Shown piece by piece: positions 1-5,991 of a DNA stretch of 26,149 nt. The notes beneath the pieces are model-generated. The model saw only the letters and a list, made by a program, of their open reading frames with translations, made no database searches and was not told the DNA's origin. The position numbers and the translations under genes were made by a program. Every line of letters begins with the position of its first letter. Position 1 is the first letter of the stretch. Source of the stretch: a virus. Location of the stretch: the IMG/VR virus record IMGVR_UViG_3300036719_000943, positions 1 to 26,149 of that record; one strand, given 5' to 3'.

Positions 1-270
1 GTCCCGGCTAATAAACTTCTCCAGAGGCCCCAGAAAGTCCCGCAGTTCTTGGAGGTCTTCGGGAGTGATTAGCGCGGGCCATTTCTTCAGGGGACAGGCT
101 TCGGCTTTTAGGGAGGCTTTGGCTGGAATGAAGCACCCGCACAACGTCCCGCCCTTGACCTTCTTACGCTTTAGGAGCGTTCCACAACTCCGCGTAGAGC
201 GGTTGTAGTGTTCGCACGACTTACAAACCTCCAGCCTTTCGGCCTTTTTCTGCTGGCTTACGAATAGCAT
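1..270 (-). CDS. Cys-rich (zinc-ribbon-like) small protein, truncated by window edge
   Basis: This frame starts at the only ATG available and stays open for 90 codons to the left edge of the window, so the C-terminus is missing. The visible part has paired cysteines (CKSC, later LCGC, then ACP) among basic residues. That arrangement suggests a small zinc-binding fold and recalls short Cys-rich proteins found near replication genes in Bacteroidota phages. It overlaps the sigma-like gene by 50 bases, more than most junctions here, so the true start could lie further downstream at a non-ATG codon. The function is unknown; a nucleic-acid-binding role is only a guess. Confidence 0.6.
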   Translation of the reverse strand, partial: MLFVSQQKKAERLEVCKSCEHYNRSTRSCGTLLKRKKVKGGTLCGCFIPAKASLKAEACPLKKWPALITPEDLQELRDFLGPLEKFISRD

Positions 271-712
271 CGGCTATCAGTTTCTTTGTTCTGTGTAGGG
301 ACTGGTAAAGGGTCGCGGGCTTAATGCCCGATTCTTCCGCAATTTCCGACAGTTTGTGCCCGTCGATATAGAGGCGGATAATCATTCGGTCGAACCACTG
401 GAGGCGGTCGATGTACAGTTCTATCTGCTCCAGCTTAACCGACCGCTCGAACCCCGGTTCTGCTACGGGTTCTTTGGGTGTCGGGGTATCCTGAAGCGTA
501 TACAACTGTTTAAACTTCCCTCTGGTGGCTTCGACGTACATAGCCGTACAGAAGTAGCCCATCGGCTTCTCCTTAAAACTCTTATCGATTACCCGGAGGT
601 AGGTATGTGAAACGAGGTCGGTAGGTTCCGTACAGAACCGCCCCGCTACTTTGAGGAGGTAACTGTAATTCGCCGTAACGAATTCATCCCACAATACCTT
701 CGAGTTTTCCAA
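221..712 (-). CDS. RNA polymerase sigma-70-like (ECF-type) regulator
   Basis: The protein has 163 residues. Residues about 30-65 (DLVSHTYLRVID, then MGYFCTAMY) resemble sigma region 2. Residues about 100-148 contain a region-4-like helix-turn-helix (DRMIIRLYIDGHKLSEIAEE, then SGIKPATLYQSLHRTK). The size and two-domain layout match ECF-type sigma factors or the sigma-like proteins encoded by Bacteroidota phages. It probably redirects host RNA polymerase or adapts it to phage promoters, but region 2 is weak and it could instead be a region-4-only regulator. It overlaps the NinG-like gene by 29 bases, so it is likely co-transcribed with the replication genes. Confidence 0.72.
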   Translation of the reverse strand: MENSKVLWDEFVTANYSYLLKVAGRFCTEPTDLVSHTYLRVIDKSFKEKPMGYFCTAMYVEATRGKFKQLYTLQDTPTPKEPVAEPGFERSVKLEQIELYIDRLQWFDRMIIRLYIDGHKLSEIAEESGIKPATLYQSLHRTKKLIADAIRKPAEKGRKAGGL

Positions 713-1082
713 CTTCGGATTTATATAGCCGTATCATTTGTTCGAGGTCGGCTACTGAATAACGCGCGGGCCTTTGGCTTTTGATTAGTATTTCTTCCGC
801 CGTTCCCTCCCCGTAGATACCGTCTATCTTCAGTCCGAACTCGAACTGTTTGCCTCCGTTCATGTTGCAGCGTTTGCACTGGAATTGGACGTTTACCGGG
901 TCCCACCTCGTAGCGAATTTGGCTCGCGTGATAAAGTGGCCCGCGTCTACTTCTTTCCAGTGTCTCCGAACTCCGCACGTAAAACACTCCGAATAGCCGT
1001 ATTCGTCGCATACCCGCAAACGGATATAACGGGAGAAGATTTGGTCAAGCGTCGCCACCAGTCGTGCCCGTGTTGTAGCCAT
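684..1082 (-). CDS. NinG-like recombination/HNH nuclease family protein
   Basis: The protein has 132 residues. It has a CxxC pair at Cys33/Cys36, the motif DAGHFITR around His49, and a second pair at Cys69/Cys72 in CKRCN, followed by a FGL segment and a helical tail. This metal-binding layout matches the NinG (Rap) family of lambdoid phages, which binds branched DNA during recombination and is related to HNH nucleases. It overlaps both neighbours and sits between a replication-type gene and the sigma-like gene, which fits an early DNA-metabolism operon. Family assignment is fairly secure; nuclease activity is inferred. Confidence 0.82.
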   Translation of the reverse strand: MATTRARLVATLDQIFSRYIRLRVCDEYGYSECFTCGVRRHWKEVDAGHFITRAKFATRWDPVNVQFQCKRCNMNGGKQFEFGLKIDGIYGEGTAEEILIKSQRPARYSVADLEQMIRLYKSEVGKLEGIVG

Positions 1083-1563
1083 TGCGTGCTTTATCGCGTG
1101 CGTGTATCTCCGCCCTTTGTTCGGGGGTCAATTTAGGCCGTCTTTGCATAATTTCGGCGAACGTAGGCGCAACCTCCGGGAGTGTCTTGAGGATGTCCCC
1201 AAACAAAGGAGAAAGGGGTTCCGTGGTTAGGGCCTCTTTGTAGTGCTTTTCGCGGAACTCGCAGGCCGTGTTCACGTCGTAGTCTCTCAAAGCCCCGCAG
1301 AGCGTCGGCGTATCGAGCCGCCCGTAAAGGTCTATTTTACCTCTTCGTATCTGGGTGAAGACGTGTACTACCTCTTCTATTTTCAGGGTCCGGAATTCGT
1401 CGATAATGTCTTCTACTGCGGTCAGTACATCCTCCTCACTGGAAAACGTGTTGTTTACTTTGACCGCTTGAGACAGTCGTACGATTTCGCGACCCAGAAA
1501 GGCCCGAAGCAGTTCCGGGCTTTCAGAGTTCGCCCGTGAAACGCTTGTGCCATTCCGGTGCAT
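1045..1563 (-). CDS. Conserved-type hypothetical protein of the replication module
   Basis: The open frame extends upstream to 1662, but I place the start at the ATG ending at 1563, which cuts the overlap with the upstream gene from 140 to 41 bases and gives 172 residues. The body is helical (SSEEDVLTAVEDIIDEFRTL, then KIEEVVHVFTQIRRGKIDLY) and ends in a basic tail with RRPKLTPEQRAEIHARDK. No catalytic motif is visible. Its place between the winged-helix replication protein and the NinG-like gene suggests a replication accessory role, for example helicase loading, but the sequence does not show this directly. Confidence 0.65.
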   Translation of the reverse strand: MHRNGTSVSRANSESPELLRAFLGREIVRLSQAVKVNNTFSSEEDVLTAVEDIIDEFRTLKIEEVVHVFTQIRRGKIDLYGRLDTPTLCGALRDYDVNTACEFREKHYKEALTTEPLSPLFGDILKTLPEVAPTFAEIMQRRPKLTPEQRAEIHARDKARNGYNTGTTGGDA

Positions 1564-2203
1564 TTCCTCCGGCCCGGCCTTTACCAGTTCCTGTATTCGA
1601 GGGATAGAGACCGCGCCACCCGTTTGCGATGGCTGTACCGATAATTGTTCGCGCTGTTTCATAGTCGCCGTTTGATATTTTTTGGAGGTGGTGTAACGCT
1701 ACCTGCTCCGACTGCAAAGTACGGAACGAAAATTTGAAGTGGGTCCGCTTGTATTCTTTCCACGAGGCCCAGAGTTCGACAAACTCCGAACCTTCGAAAG
1801 GCATCAAAATATCAGGCTTCCCTTTCTTAATATCTATACTAGTACTCTCTATTCTACTTACTAGTTTAGTATGTGTTCTTTTTTTTACAACTACTTGTTC
1901 TGATTTATACAACTTCTTGTTCTTTTGTATACAACTTCCATTCGGAACCTGTTCTGAAATATCAAGTTTCCGAGTCCTCCCGTAGCCGTCCCGGTCGAGG
2001 TATCCGGCCTCCAGAAGGTGTACTATCATTTTCCGAACCTGAATCTCCGAGCAGGTAAGACGTTCGGCGAAGTATTCGTTACTGGCGAAACACTCCTTTC
2101 CGGTATCTACGAATCCTGCGACCTCGGCCAAAAAAAGCCTCTCCAAGATAGAGAGGCCTTTTAAGGTCCATATACGCTCCGGAATCCAGCGTCCAGAGGT
2201 CAT
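1523..2203 (-). CDS. Winged-helix replication initiation/organiser protein
   Basis: The protein has 226 residues. The N-terminal 75 residues form a winged-helix domain: ILERLFLAEVAGF, then CFASNEYFAERLTCSEIQVR and MIVHLLEAGYLDRDGYGRTR. This matches the helix-turn-helix domain of phage replisome organisers. A polar linker follows, then a helical C-terminal segment (about 145-200: FVELWASWKEYKRTHFKFSF) and the tail PEWHKRF. Such proteins bind the phage origin and recruit helicase. The middle section (about 1800-1960) is notably AT-rich against its neighbours, the usual setting for an origin inside such a gene, but I found no clear iterons. The start overlaps the upstream stop as ATGA. Confidence 0.72.
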   Translation of the reverse strand: MTSGRWIPERIWTLKGLSILERLFLAEVAGFVDTGKECFASNEYFAERLTCSEIQVRKMIVHLLEAGYLDRDGYGRTRKLDISEQVPNGSCIQKNKKLYKSEQVVVKKRTHTKLVSRIESTSIDIKKGKPDILMPFEGSEFVELWASWKEYKRTHFKFSFRTLQSEQVALHHLQKISNGDYETARTIIGTAIANGWRGLYPSNTGTGKGRAGGNAPEWHKRFTGEL

Positions 2204-2424
2204 GAGTTCAAACGGGTTTCGGTGTCCGTCACGGCCTTAATAATGGCCTCAAACGGCGTTCCAGTGATAGAGTTCCATTCCCGTATGTACTTCAGGAAGT
2301 TCGCGGGCTTCTCATAACTCCAACTCCGGACCGCTTGTACGGTTACGCCAATGGCTTCCGCCGCGCCGCTTAGCGTCCTGTAATGAGTTAATAGCATCAA
2401 CTCTAGAGGGGTTCGTGGGTTCAT
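2200..2424 (-). CDS. Small helix-turn-helix DNA-binding protein
   Basis: This 74-residue protein has a compact helix-turn-helix: LSGAAEAIGVTVQAVRSW, residues about 18-36. This resembles Cro/MerR-type recognition helices. It ends in the ATGA overlap with the winged-helix replication gene, so the two are probably co-translated. It may act as a regulator or origin-binding accessory protein. Oddly, its first third overlaps the preceding open frame (2312-2569) by 113 bases in a different frame, far more than other junctions here. Confidence 0.65.
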   Translation of the reverse strand: MNPRTPLELMLLTHYRTLSGAAEAIGVTVQAVRSWSYEKPANFLKYIREWNSITGTPFEAIIKAVTDTETRLNS

Positions 2425-2569
2425 ATTGTTCGATGTATTTGAGGGCTTCTAATTTAGAGAAATTCCCTAGTTTCATAAGGCCCGATAAGTTGGCGAATAG
2501 GTTTTCTTCCCAATACATCCGTATATCGGTCGCCGTGTTTTTTGTCACTAAAGGTTTACTACGCGGCAT
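2312..2569 (-). CDS. Hypothetical protein with long overlap onto HTH gene
   Basis: This 85-residue frame starts in a TAATG overlap with the OB-fold-like gene, which supports translation. The first 48 residues look like ordinary protein (MYWEENLFANLSGLMKLGNF, then SKLEALKYIEQYE). The last 37, which overlap the helix-turn-helix gene, become rich in Arg, Ser, Asn and Gly, as expected for a shadow frame. The N-terminal half is therefore probably real and the C-terminus may be a recent extension. A +1 shift would join it to the helix-turn-helix frame, but I see no recognised shift signal. The function is unknown. Confidence 0.55.
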   Translation of the reverse strand: MPRSKPLVTKNTATDIRMYWEENLFANLSGLMKLGNFSKLEALKYIEQYEPTNPSRVDAINSLQDAKRRGGSHWRNRTSGPELEL

Positions 2570-2946
2570 TACATCTGCATGAGTTTATCCCGCAGAGTAA
2601 GGAGGTACTGGGCACGCTCCAAAAGACGTTCATCGCTGGGAAGGGATTCGCCGCCCGCGAAACCCAGCTGAATAGCTTGACCGATAGCCCACGACGCGTC
2701 AATACGGCGCTGAACATCGTCCGGCTTCGCGCCTCCAGGTTGCGGCCTTTGGAGTTTCCATTTTGTGAGACCCATAGGGTTCGGTTTGGCTTCTACGATT
2801 TCTACCGTGTCCCCGGCTTTCCACTGGTCCGGCTTCTTCGCGAGGACCTCCCCGGCGCGGTTGTCCTCGAGAATGATTTCCATCCGGTAAAGGAGTCCGT
2901 ACTGGCTTTCCCACGTTCCGTTCTGGGTTACTTGTGCAATTTTCAT
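2569..2946 (-). CDS. Putative OB-fold/ssDNA-binding-like protein
   Basis: The protein has 125 residues. Residues about 1-65 alternate short beta-strand-like stretches and turns (MKIAQVTQNGTWESQYGLLY, then AGDTVEIVEAKPNPMG, then TKWKLQRP), a pattern typical of a small OB-fold barrel. A helical C-terminus follows (RRIDASWAIGQAIQLG, then ERLLERAQYLLTLRDKLMQM). Small OB-fold proteins of this form occur in Bacteroidota phages beside replication genes and are candidate single-strand DNA-binding proteins. The fold is inferred from pattern only. Its start overlaps the preceding stop as ATGA. Confidence 0.55.
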   Translation of the reverse strand: MKIAQVTQNGTWESQYGLLYRMEIILEDNRAGEVLAKKPDQWKAGDTVEIVEAKPNPMGLTKWKLQRPQPGGAKPDDVQRRIDASWAIGQAIQLGFAGGESLPSDERLLERAQYLLTLRDKLMQM

Positions 2947-3107
2947 TTAACCGTGTTTTGGTGGTTTGATTCGATGTAATCGTTAAGGTCTCGAATGGCT
3001 TTTGCTAGGTTCAGCAAATGCCACTCGATTCCGTATTCGTCTTTATCTGCTAGTTTCCTGCGGTAGTACTGGTAGTACTCCCACACATCCGGCTTGAGTT
3101 CGCGCAT
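2943..3107 (-). CDS. Small hypothetical protein, 54 aa
   Basis: The start codon shares a base with the preceding stop (TAATG), and the stop overlaps the next start (ATGA), so it fits exactly between its neighbours. The product is charged and helical, with an aromatic cluster near the N-terminus (WEYYQYYRRK) and a leucine-rich helix (WHLLNLAKAIRDLNDYIE). There are no membrane segments or catalytic motifs. Coupling at both ends is the main evidence that it is real. The function is unknown. Confidence 0.7.
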   Translation of the reverse strand: MRELKPDVWEYYQYYRRKLADKDEYGIEWHLLNLAKAIRDLNDYIESNHQNTVK

Positions 3108-3346
3108 TAGTACCCTTTGTTGTCGATTACCCGCTCGCGAACCATATCGCGGAACTCCGCAGAACTGGTTACTACTTCCGTCACGTCTACCCGTGCACCC
3201 TTAAAGCACAGATACACCTTTTGAACGTCTACGCAGTCTCCAGCCCATGAGCCGTCTTCGTCGTCGGAGTAGGCCTCGTAGTGGCATTCGAACTCGAGGT
3301 GCTGAATTTGCGCGTCCTCGACCAGAATCAGAGTGTAGTCTTCCAT
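3107..3346 (-). CDS. Hypothetical acidic protein, first gene of left-arm operon
   Basis: I chose the ATG at 3346 (79 residues) over an upstream TTG because that TTG lies inside the -7 box of the promoter. The product is acidic, with a DDEDGSWAGD segment between predicted beta strands (YTLILVED, VQKVYLCFKGARVDVTEVV). It is the first gene behind a well-formed promoter and is coupled by TAATG to the next gene, so it leads the replication/regulation operon at the left of the window. The function is not recognisable. Confidence 0.75.
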   Translation of the reverse strand: MEDYTLILVEDAQIQHLEFECHYEAYSDDEDGSWAGDCVDVQKVYLCFKGARVDVTEVVTSSAEFRDMVRERVIDNKGY

Positions 3347-3352
3347 CGCTTT

Positions 3353-3362
3353 GTTTGTTTGA
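3353..3362 (-). repeat. TCAAACAAAC leader element, copy 1
   Basis: The ten-base element TCAAACAAAC lies between the promoter and the start codon at 3346. The identical element occurs in the same position behind the two other strong promoters of the window. Confidence 0.6.
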
Positions 3363-3367
3363 CCCGA

Positions 3368-3398
3368 CAAAGATAAGCGAAAGTTCTATACTTCCAAA
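3368..3398 (-). promoter_or_regulatory. Bacteroidota-type promoter for left-arm operon
   Basis: On the minus strand there is a -33 TTTG (3395-3398), a 19-base spacer and a -7 box TATCTTTG (3368-3375), matching the Bacteroidota consensus TTTG-N19..21-TAnnTTTG. It sits just after a hairpin terminator and about 22 bases before the ATG at 3346. It is expected to drive the small genes, the replication genes and possibly the sigma-like gene. Confidence 0.85.
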
Positions 3399-3431
3399 CT
3401 TCCCTGAATCTTTTTCTAACCTTCTGGGAAG

Positions 3432-3467
3432 AAAAAAGGGCCGCCCGACGTTTCGAGCAGCCCTTTA
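3432..3467 (-). terminator. Rho-independent terminator
   Basis: On the minus strand AAAGGGCTGC pairs with GCGGCCCTTT (one G-T pair) around a 12-base loop and is followed by TTTTTTC. It insulates the left-arm promoter from transcription arriving from the lysis genes. Confidence 0.8.
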
Positions 3468-3475
3468 CCAAATTA

Positions 3476-3485
3476 TCAAACAAAC
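3476..3485 (+). repeat. TCAAACAAAC element, inverted copy
   Basis: This is the fourth copy of the ten-base leader element, here on the plus strand between two terminators. An ATG follows 3 bases later but opens only 11 codons, and no plus-strand promoter matching TAnnTTTG is visible upstream. Confidence 0.45.
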
Positions 3486-3520
3486 GAATGCACGTTCCAC
3501 ACGTCCAGCGTTCGGGTCAA

Positions 3521-3558
3521 AGATAAAGGCCCCACCCCTTCGCTAAAGGGTGAGGCCT
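3521..3558 (-). terminator. Hairpin terminator downstream of lysis genes
   Basis: On the minus strand AGGCCTCACCCTT pairs with AAGGGGTGGGGCCT around a short loop and is followed by TTATCT. The tail is weaker than in the second terminator and overlaps a TATCTTTG sequence that is itself a good -7 box. It lies 15 bases past the stop of the last membrane protein, as expected for the end of the late operon. Confidence 0.65.
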
Positions 3559-3572
3559 ACACAAACCTGCTT

Positions 3573-3791
3573 CTATGAATCGCGACCCAAAGATATACAA
3601 AGGGGCACAATGGCAACCGCGCAAAGAACTACCGCAGGCCACGTGATACCGTGCTCGACAATATCGTAACAAGCGGTTGACGCGATTAGACCGCCCACGG
3701 TTCGCTTCGCAGACCATCGGGTGAGGTTTCCCTTGGTCTTGAAGATTTGGGTTAAATCTAGACCCCTTAAAATCGATAATAAGGGGTTCAC
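3573..3791 (-). CDS. Small membrane protein, holin candidate
   Basis: The open frame runs upstream to 3944, but that part lies over the preceding gene. I place the start at the GTG that overlaps the preceding stop (GTGA), giving 72 residues. Two hydrophobic stretches, TVGGLIASTACYDIV and ITWPAVVLCAVAIVPLCISL, suggest two membrane helices. The N-terminus is amphipathic and basic. With the preceding membrane protein and the amidase it forms a lysis cassette, so a holin or holin-partner role is likely from context. It is the last gene before a terminator. Confidence 0.65.
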   Translation of the reverse strand: MNPLLSILRGLDLTQIFKTKGNLTRWSAKRTVGGLIASTACYDIVEHGITWPAVVLCAVAIVPLCISLGRDS

Positions 3792-3946
3792 CGATTCCGT
3801 CCAAGAACTACCGCGTTCACGATTCGCTTTAGAAGGTCGAGAATTGTGTCGTCCTTCTTCGTTTCCGTCAACGCCGTAAACGTGCCCAAAAGCGTGATTA
3901 CCGCGAGAAGAATCTCGGTCCAGTTTTCTGCGAAAAAGTCCCACAT
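3788..3946 (-). CDS. Small membrane protein, holin candidate
   Basis: The ATG at 3946 lies 11 bases after the phosphoesterase stop and gives 52 residues; a longer frame to 4072 would run through the phosphoesterase gene. The layout is an N-terminal aromatic segment (MWDFFAENW), one hydrophobic helix (TEILLAVITLLGTFTALT) and a charged tail (ETKKDDTILDLLKRI). This small single-helix layout recurs beside phage lysis genes. It is coupled to the next membrane protein by GTGA, so the pair may act together, for example as holin and antiholin. Confidence 0.68.
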   Translation of the reverse strand: MWDFFAENWTEILLAVITLLGTFTALTETKKDDTILDLLKRIVNAVVLGRNR

Positions 3947-3957
3947 GTCAAAGGGTT

Positions 3958-4773
3958 TTAGTGTGCTTCTTGTATCCGGATATGATAACGCTCGGTCGGC
4001 GTTCTTTGCTTTTCGAAGTACATCCACCACCCACCCAGACGGGGTTGCGCGAATCCCTTCTCGACCTCCCACCCGGCGAACCTGTCGAGTATCTTGTAAC
4101 TCCCGAGTTTCAGGTGGTGTACCGTGTCCTCTCTTAAGTTCCCTTTCTCGTTAATCCGTTCTACCGAAATAGGCAGGTGCCACTTCTGGTGGGTATGGCC
4201 GCTAACGATAATATCCGCGTCCGGCCATTCCTTCTGGTCTATATCCGCGTTTAGCACTCCTTTTGAGCGGGGCGCGTTGCCTCCGTATCCGTGGTGGAAG
4301 TGCAGGTTAAAACGTTCCTGAAAGGTTCCCCTACTAACTCGAAGCATAATCCATCCCGAATACGGCCCCGGAGTTACCCCTCCAAGTCCTTGACAAAGCC
4401 GGTCAATAGGGGACGTGCTTAACCGCTTCTCGATATTCGTTTCGTGGTTACCCCGTCCGATAAAAACCAAGTTCTCCGCGTACGGCTTCAGGTATTCTAT
4501 ACTGTCTTCGATTACGGCGTCTAGGTAATTGATAGACTTGTATTCTGGTCGCAGGCCCGCGTAACTCCTTCGGGGGTCGTACATGCCTTGCATCAGGTCG
4601 AACCAGTCCCCGAATACGAGGACCTTCGCCCCTTTCTCCTTGGCTTCGTCTAGGTGTTTCGTTAGGAGTTCACGGTGGCACTTTACCGAGTCGAAATGAA
4701 CATCCGAAAGAAGGAGAAAATTATCCGAAGGGACAATATCCAGACCGAAGACCGTAGGAGAATAGTGCCTCAT
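3958..4773 (-). CDS. Calcineurin-like metallophosphoesterase
   Basis: The protein has 271 residues and all metal-binding signatures of the family in order: DVHFD (24-28), GDWFD (55-59), GNHE (108-111), HFHHG (158-162) and GHTH (192-195). It should therefore hydrolyse phosphoesters with a two-metal centre; the substrate is unknown. It starts in an ATGA overlap with the amidase stop and is followed by the two membrane proteins, so it is embedded in the lysis cassette. There is no signal peptide, so it should act in the cytoplasm. Possible roles include nucleic acid or nucleotide turnover or removal of a signalling phosphate late in infection. Confidence 0.9.
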   Translation of the reverse strand: MRHYSPTVFGLDIVPSDNFLLLSDVHFDSVKCHRELLTKHLDEAKEKGAKVLVFGDWFDLMQGMYDPRRSYAGLRPEYKSINYLDAVIEDSIEYLKPYAENLVFIGRGNHETNIEKRLSTSPIDRLCQGLGGVTPGPYSGWIMLRVSRGTFQERFNLHFHHGYGGNAPRSKGVLNADIDQKEWPDADIIVSGHTHQKWHLPISVERINEKGNLREDTVHHLKLGSYKILDRFAGWEVEKGFAQPRLGGWWMYFEKQRTPTERYHIRIQEAH

Positions 4774-5210
4774 TCGTCGGGGAGGGGTGCGTTTACGTCT
4801 AGCTTGAGGTCTGCGAACTTTTCTCCGACCTTAAACGAAGGGCATGCCTTCGCGTCTGTGAAGTCGTTATGCCCCCAAACCTCCATAGGGCCAAACCTAT
4901 TCCGCAAAGTCGCCACGAGGTCCCGGAACGTCTTTTCTTGTTTCGGGTTCATAGTGTCCTTTGGCTTTTTGTTTTCTACTCCCCCGACGTAACAGATACC
5001 GACGCTGGCGCGGTTGTACCCTAGTACGTGGCTTCCGATTTGCTGTAAAGGGCGGCCGTATTCCAGCTTACCCGAAAGCTTGATTACGAAGTGGTAGCCT
5101 ATGTCTTTCCACCCTTTTCCTTTGTGCCATTTCCGTATTTCTGCCGCCCCCACGTCCATAGAAACCGGAGTAGCAGAACAATGAAGAACGATATACTTGA
5201 GTTCACGCAT
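4770..5210 (-). CDS. N-acetylmuramoyl-L-alanine amidase (endolysin, T7-lysozyme-like)
   Basis: The 146-residue protein is an amidase_2 domain of almost exactly minimal size, like T7 lysozyme. Visible zinc ligands are His10 (VLHCSAT), His114 (VWGHNDF) and Cys123 (KACPSF). Tyr39 (IGYHFVI) and Lys121 correspond to the catalytic Tyr and Lys. It should cleave the bond between N-acetylmuramic acid and L-alanine in peptidoglycan at lysis. There is no separate cell-wall-binding domain and no signal peptide, so it would need a holin to reach the periplasm. It overlaps the XhlA-like gene by 8 bases. Confidence 0.93.
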   Translation of the reverse strand: MRELKYIVLHCSATPVSMDVGAAEIRKWHKGKGWKDIGYHFVIKLSGKLEYGRPLQQIGSHVLGYNRASVGICYVGGVENKKPKDTMNPKQEKTFRDLVATLRNRFGPMEVWGHNDFTDAKACPSFKVGEKFADLKLDVNAPLPDE

Positions 5211-5385
5211 TGAATAGGGATTTCAGATAGCCCGCTATAATAACTCCAACTCCCCCGATACTACCGAGCCACTTGAATTCAAGATTCTCGATTTTCTTCT
5301 CGTGTTTGTCTAGGGACTCTTTGTGGAAGTCGAGTTTGGTTTCTATCCGGGCTAGCCCCTCCCGTATTTCCTGAAGTGCGTCCAT
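5203..5385 (-). CDS. XhlA-like small coiled-coil membrane protein
   Basis: The protein has 60 residues. Residues about 1-38 are charged and heptad-like (IREGLARIETKLDFHKESLD, then KHEKKIENLEF), predicting a coiled coil. Residues about 40-58 (LGSIGGVGVIIAGYLKSLF) form one membrane helix at the C-terminus. This matches the haemolysin XhlA-type lysis proteins that accompany holins and amidases. An in-frame stop lies immediately upstream of the ATG, so the start is secure. It is immediately upstream of the amidase and overlaps it. Confidence 0.75.
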   Translation of the reverse strand: MDALQEIREGLARIETKLDFHKESLDKHEKKIENLEFKWLGSIGGVGVIIAGYLKSLFNA

Positions 5386-5430
5386 CTATCCACCGTTTTA
5401 GCTTTTCGATATTAGCGTTCCGGTCCTGCT

Positions 5431-5991
5431 TCATTTATTGATAGCGTAGGCGTACTCTGGAGTGATATTCGGGACGGTATACGTTCCAGAAATCGCGAGT
5501 CCAGACTGGTAGTACTTGAACGGCTGCGCACAAATACGATTCTGCAAGTTGGTAGAATACTCCGGGAAGAGGCTAGGGTTCTGGCAGAGGTACCGGTACA
5601 TCTGGTTCGTGTAGAAGTTGGCATTTTGCCTACAGCGTTCCAGTTCCCTGTGGTAGTCCGCTTGAGAAATAGCCGTGGTATTTTCTGAACTCCGGATAAC
5701 CAAACCTCCGTTGTCGATTTTCACGTAAAGGGTCGGAAGGAGTTCTACCATAGTCCACCACGCCGTAGCTTTTCGGACGTAGTTTTCTACGAGGGTGAGG
5801 TAATTGCCTGTCAGGGTCCCGCCGCTAATCTTCGTTCGCAGCGCGTCGTACAGGTCCGAACCCAGATAGATTTGAACGTTCTTATCCTGTGCGAGGATAG
5901 CCGCTTGCGTGATATAGTTTTCGTCCACCCCGCCGTTTAACTGGGTTACCCGCTTGAGGTAGTTCGGGTTGATAAAGAGTACTTCGGCCAT
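5431..5991 (-). CDS. Head-tail adaptor/connector-like protein
   Basis: The 186-residue protein is mainly helical: ENYITQAAILAQDKNVQIYL, then YLTLVENYVRKATAWWTMVE, then SQADYHRELERCRQNANFYT. The combination of an early GSDLYDAL segment, a central membrane-free amphipathic helix and a PSLFPEY motif is the pattern I recognise from the Bacteroidota-phage head-tail connector family (DUF6712-like). It begins in a TAATG overlap with the portal gene, the expected neighbour of an adaptor bound beneath the portal ring. Family recall is from memory. Confidence 0.7.
   Translation of the reverse strand: MAEVLFINPNYLKRVTQLNGGVDENYITQAAILAQDKNVQIYLGSDLYDALRTKISGGTLTGNYLTLVENYVRKATAWWTMVELLPTLYVKIDNGGLVIRSSENTTAISQADYHRELERCRQNANFYTNQMYRYLCQNPSLFPEYSTNLQNRICAQPFKYYQSGLAISGTYTVPNITPEYAYAINK

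Noticed and set aside
2542-2979. 145-residue plus-strand frame
   Set aside because: It lies fully antisense to well-supported minus-strand genes, has shadow-like composition and no promoter. All other long plus-strand frames (for example 14393-14905, 19446-19997, 10898-11440) were rejected for the same reasons.
3517-3804. 95-residue minus-strand frame beside the membrane proteins
   Set aside because: It runs through a terminator hairpin and lacks the hydrophobic pattern of the 72-residue frame that starts in a GTGA overlap.
3792-3944. N-terminal extension of the 72-residue membrane protein
   Set aside because: This part is antiphase to the 52-residue membrane protein and is Arg/Asn/Gly-rich, typical of a shadow; the GTG at 3791 is a better start.
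5279-5434. 51-residue minus-strand frame starting at an ATG that overlaps the adaptor-gene stop
   Set aside because: It overlaps most of the XhlA-like gene in another frame and has a low-complexity, Arg-rich C-terminus; the XhlA-like frame is much more convincing.
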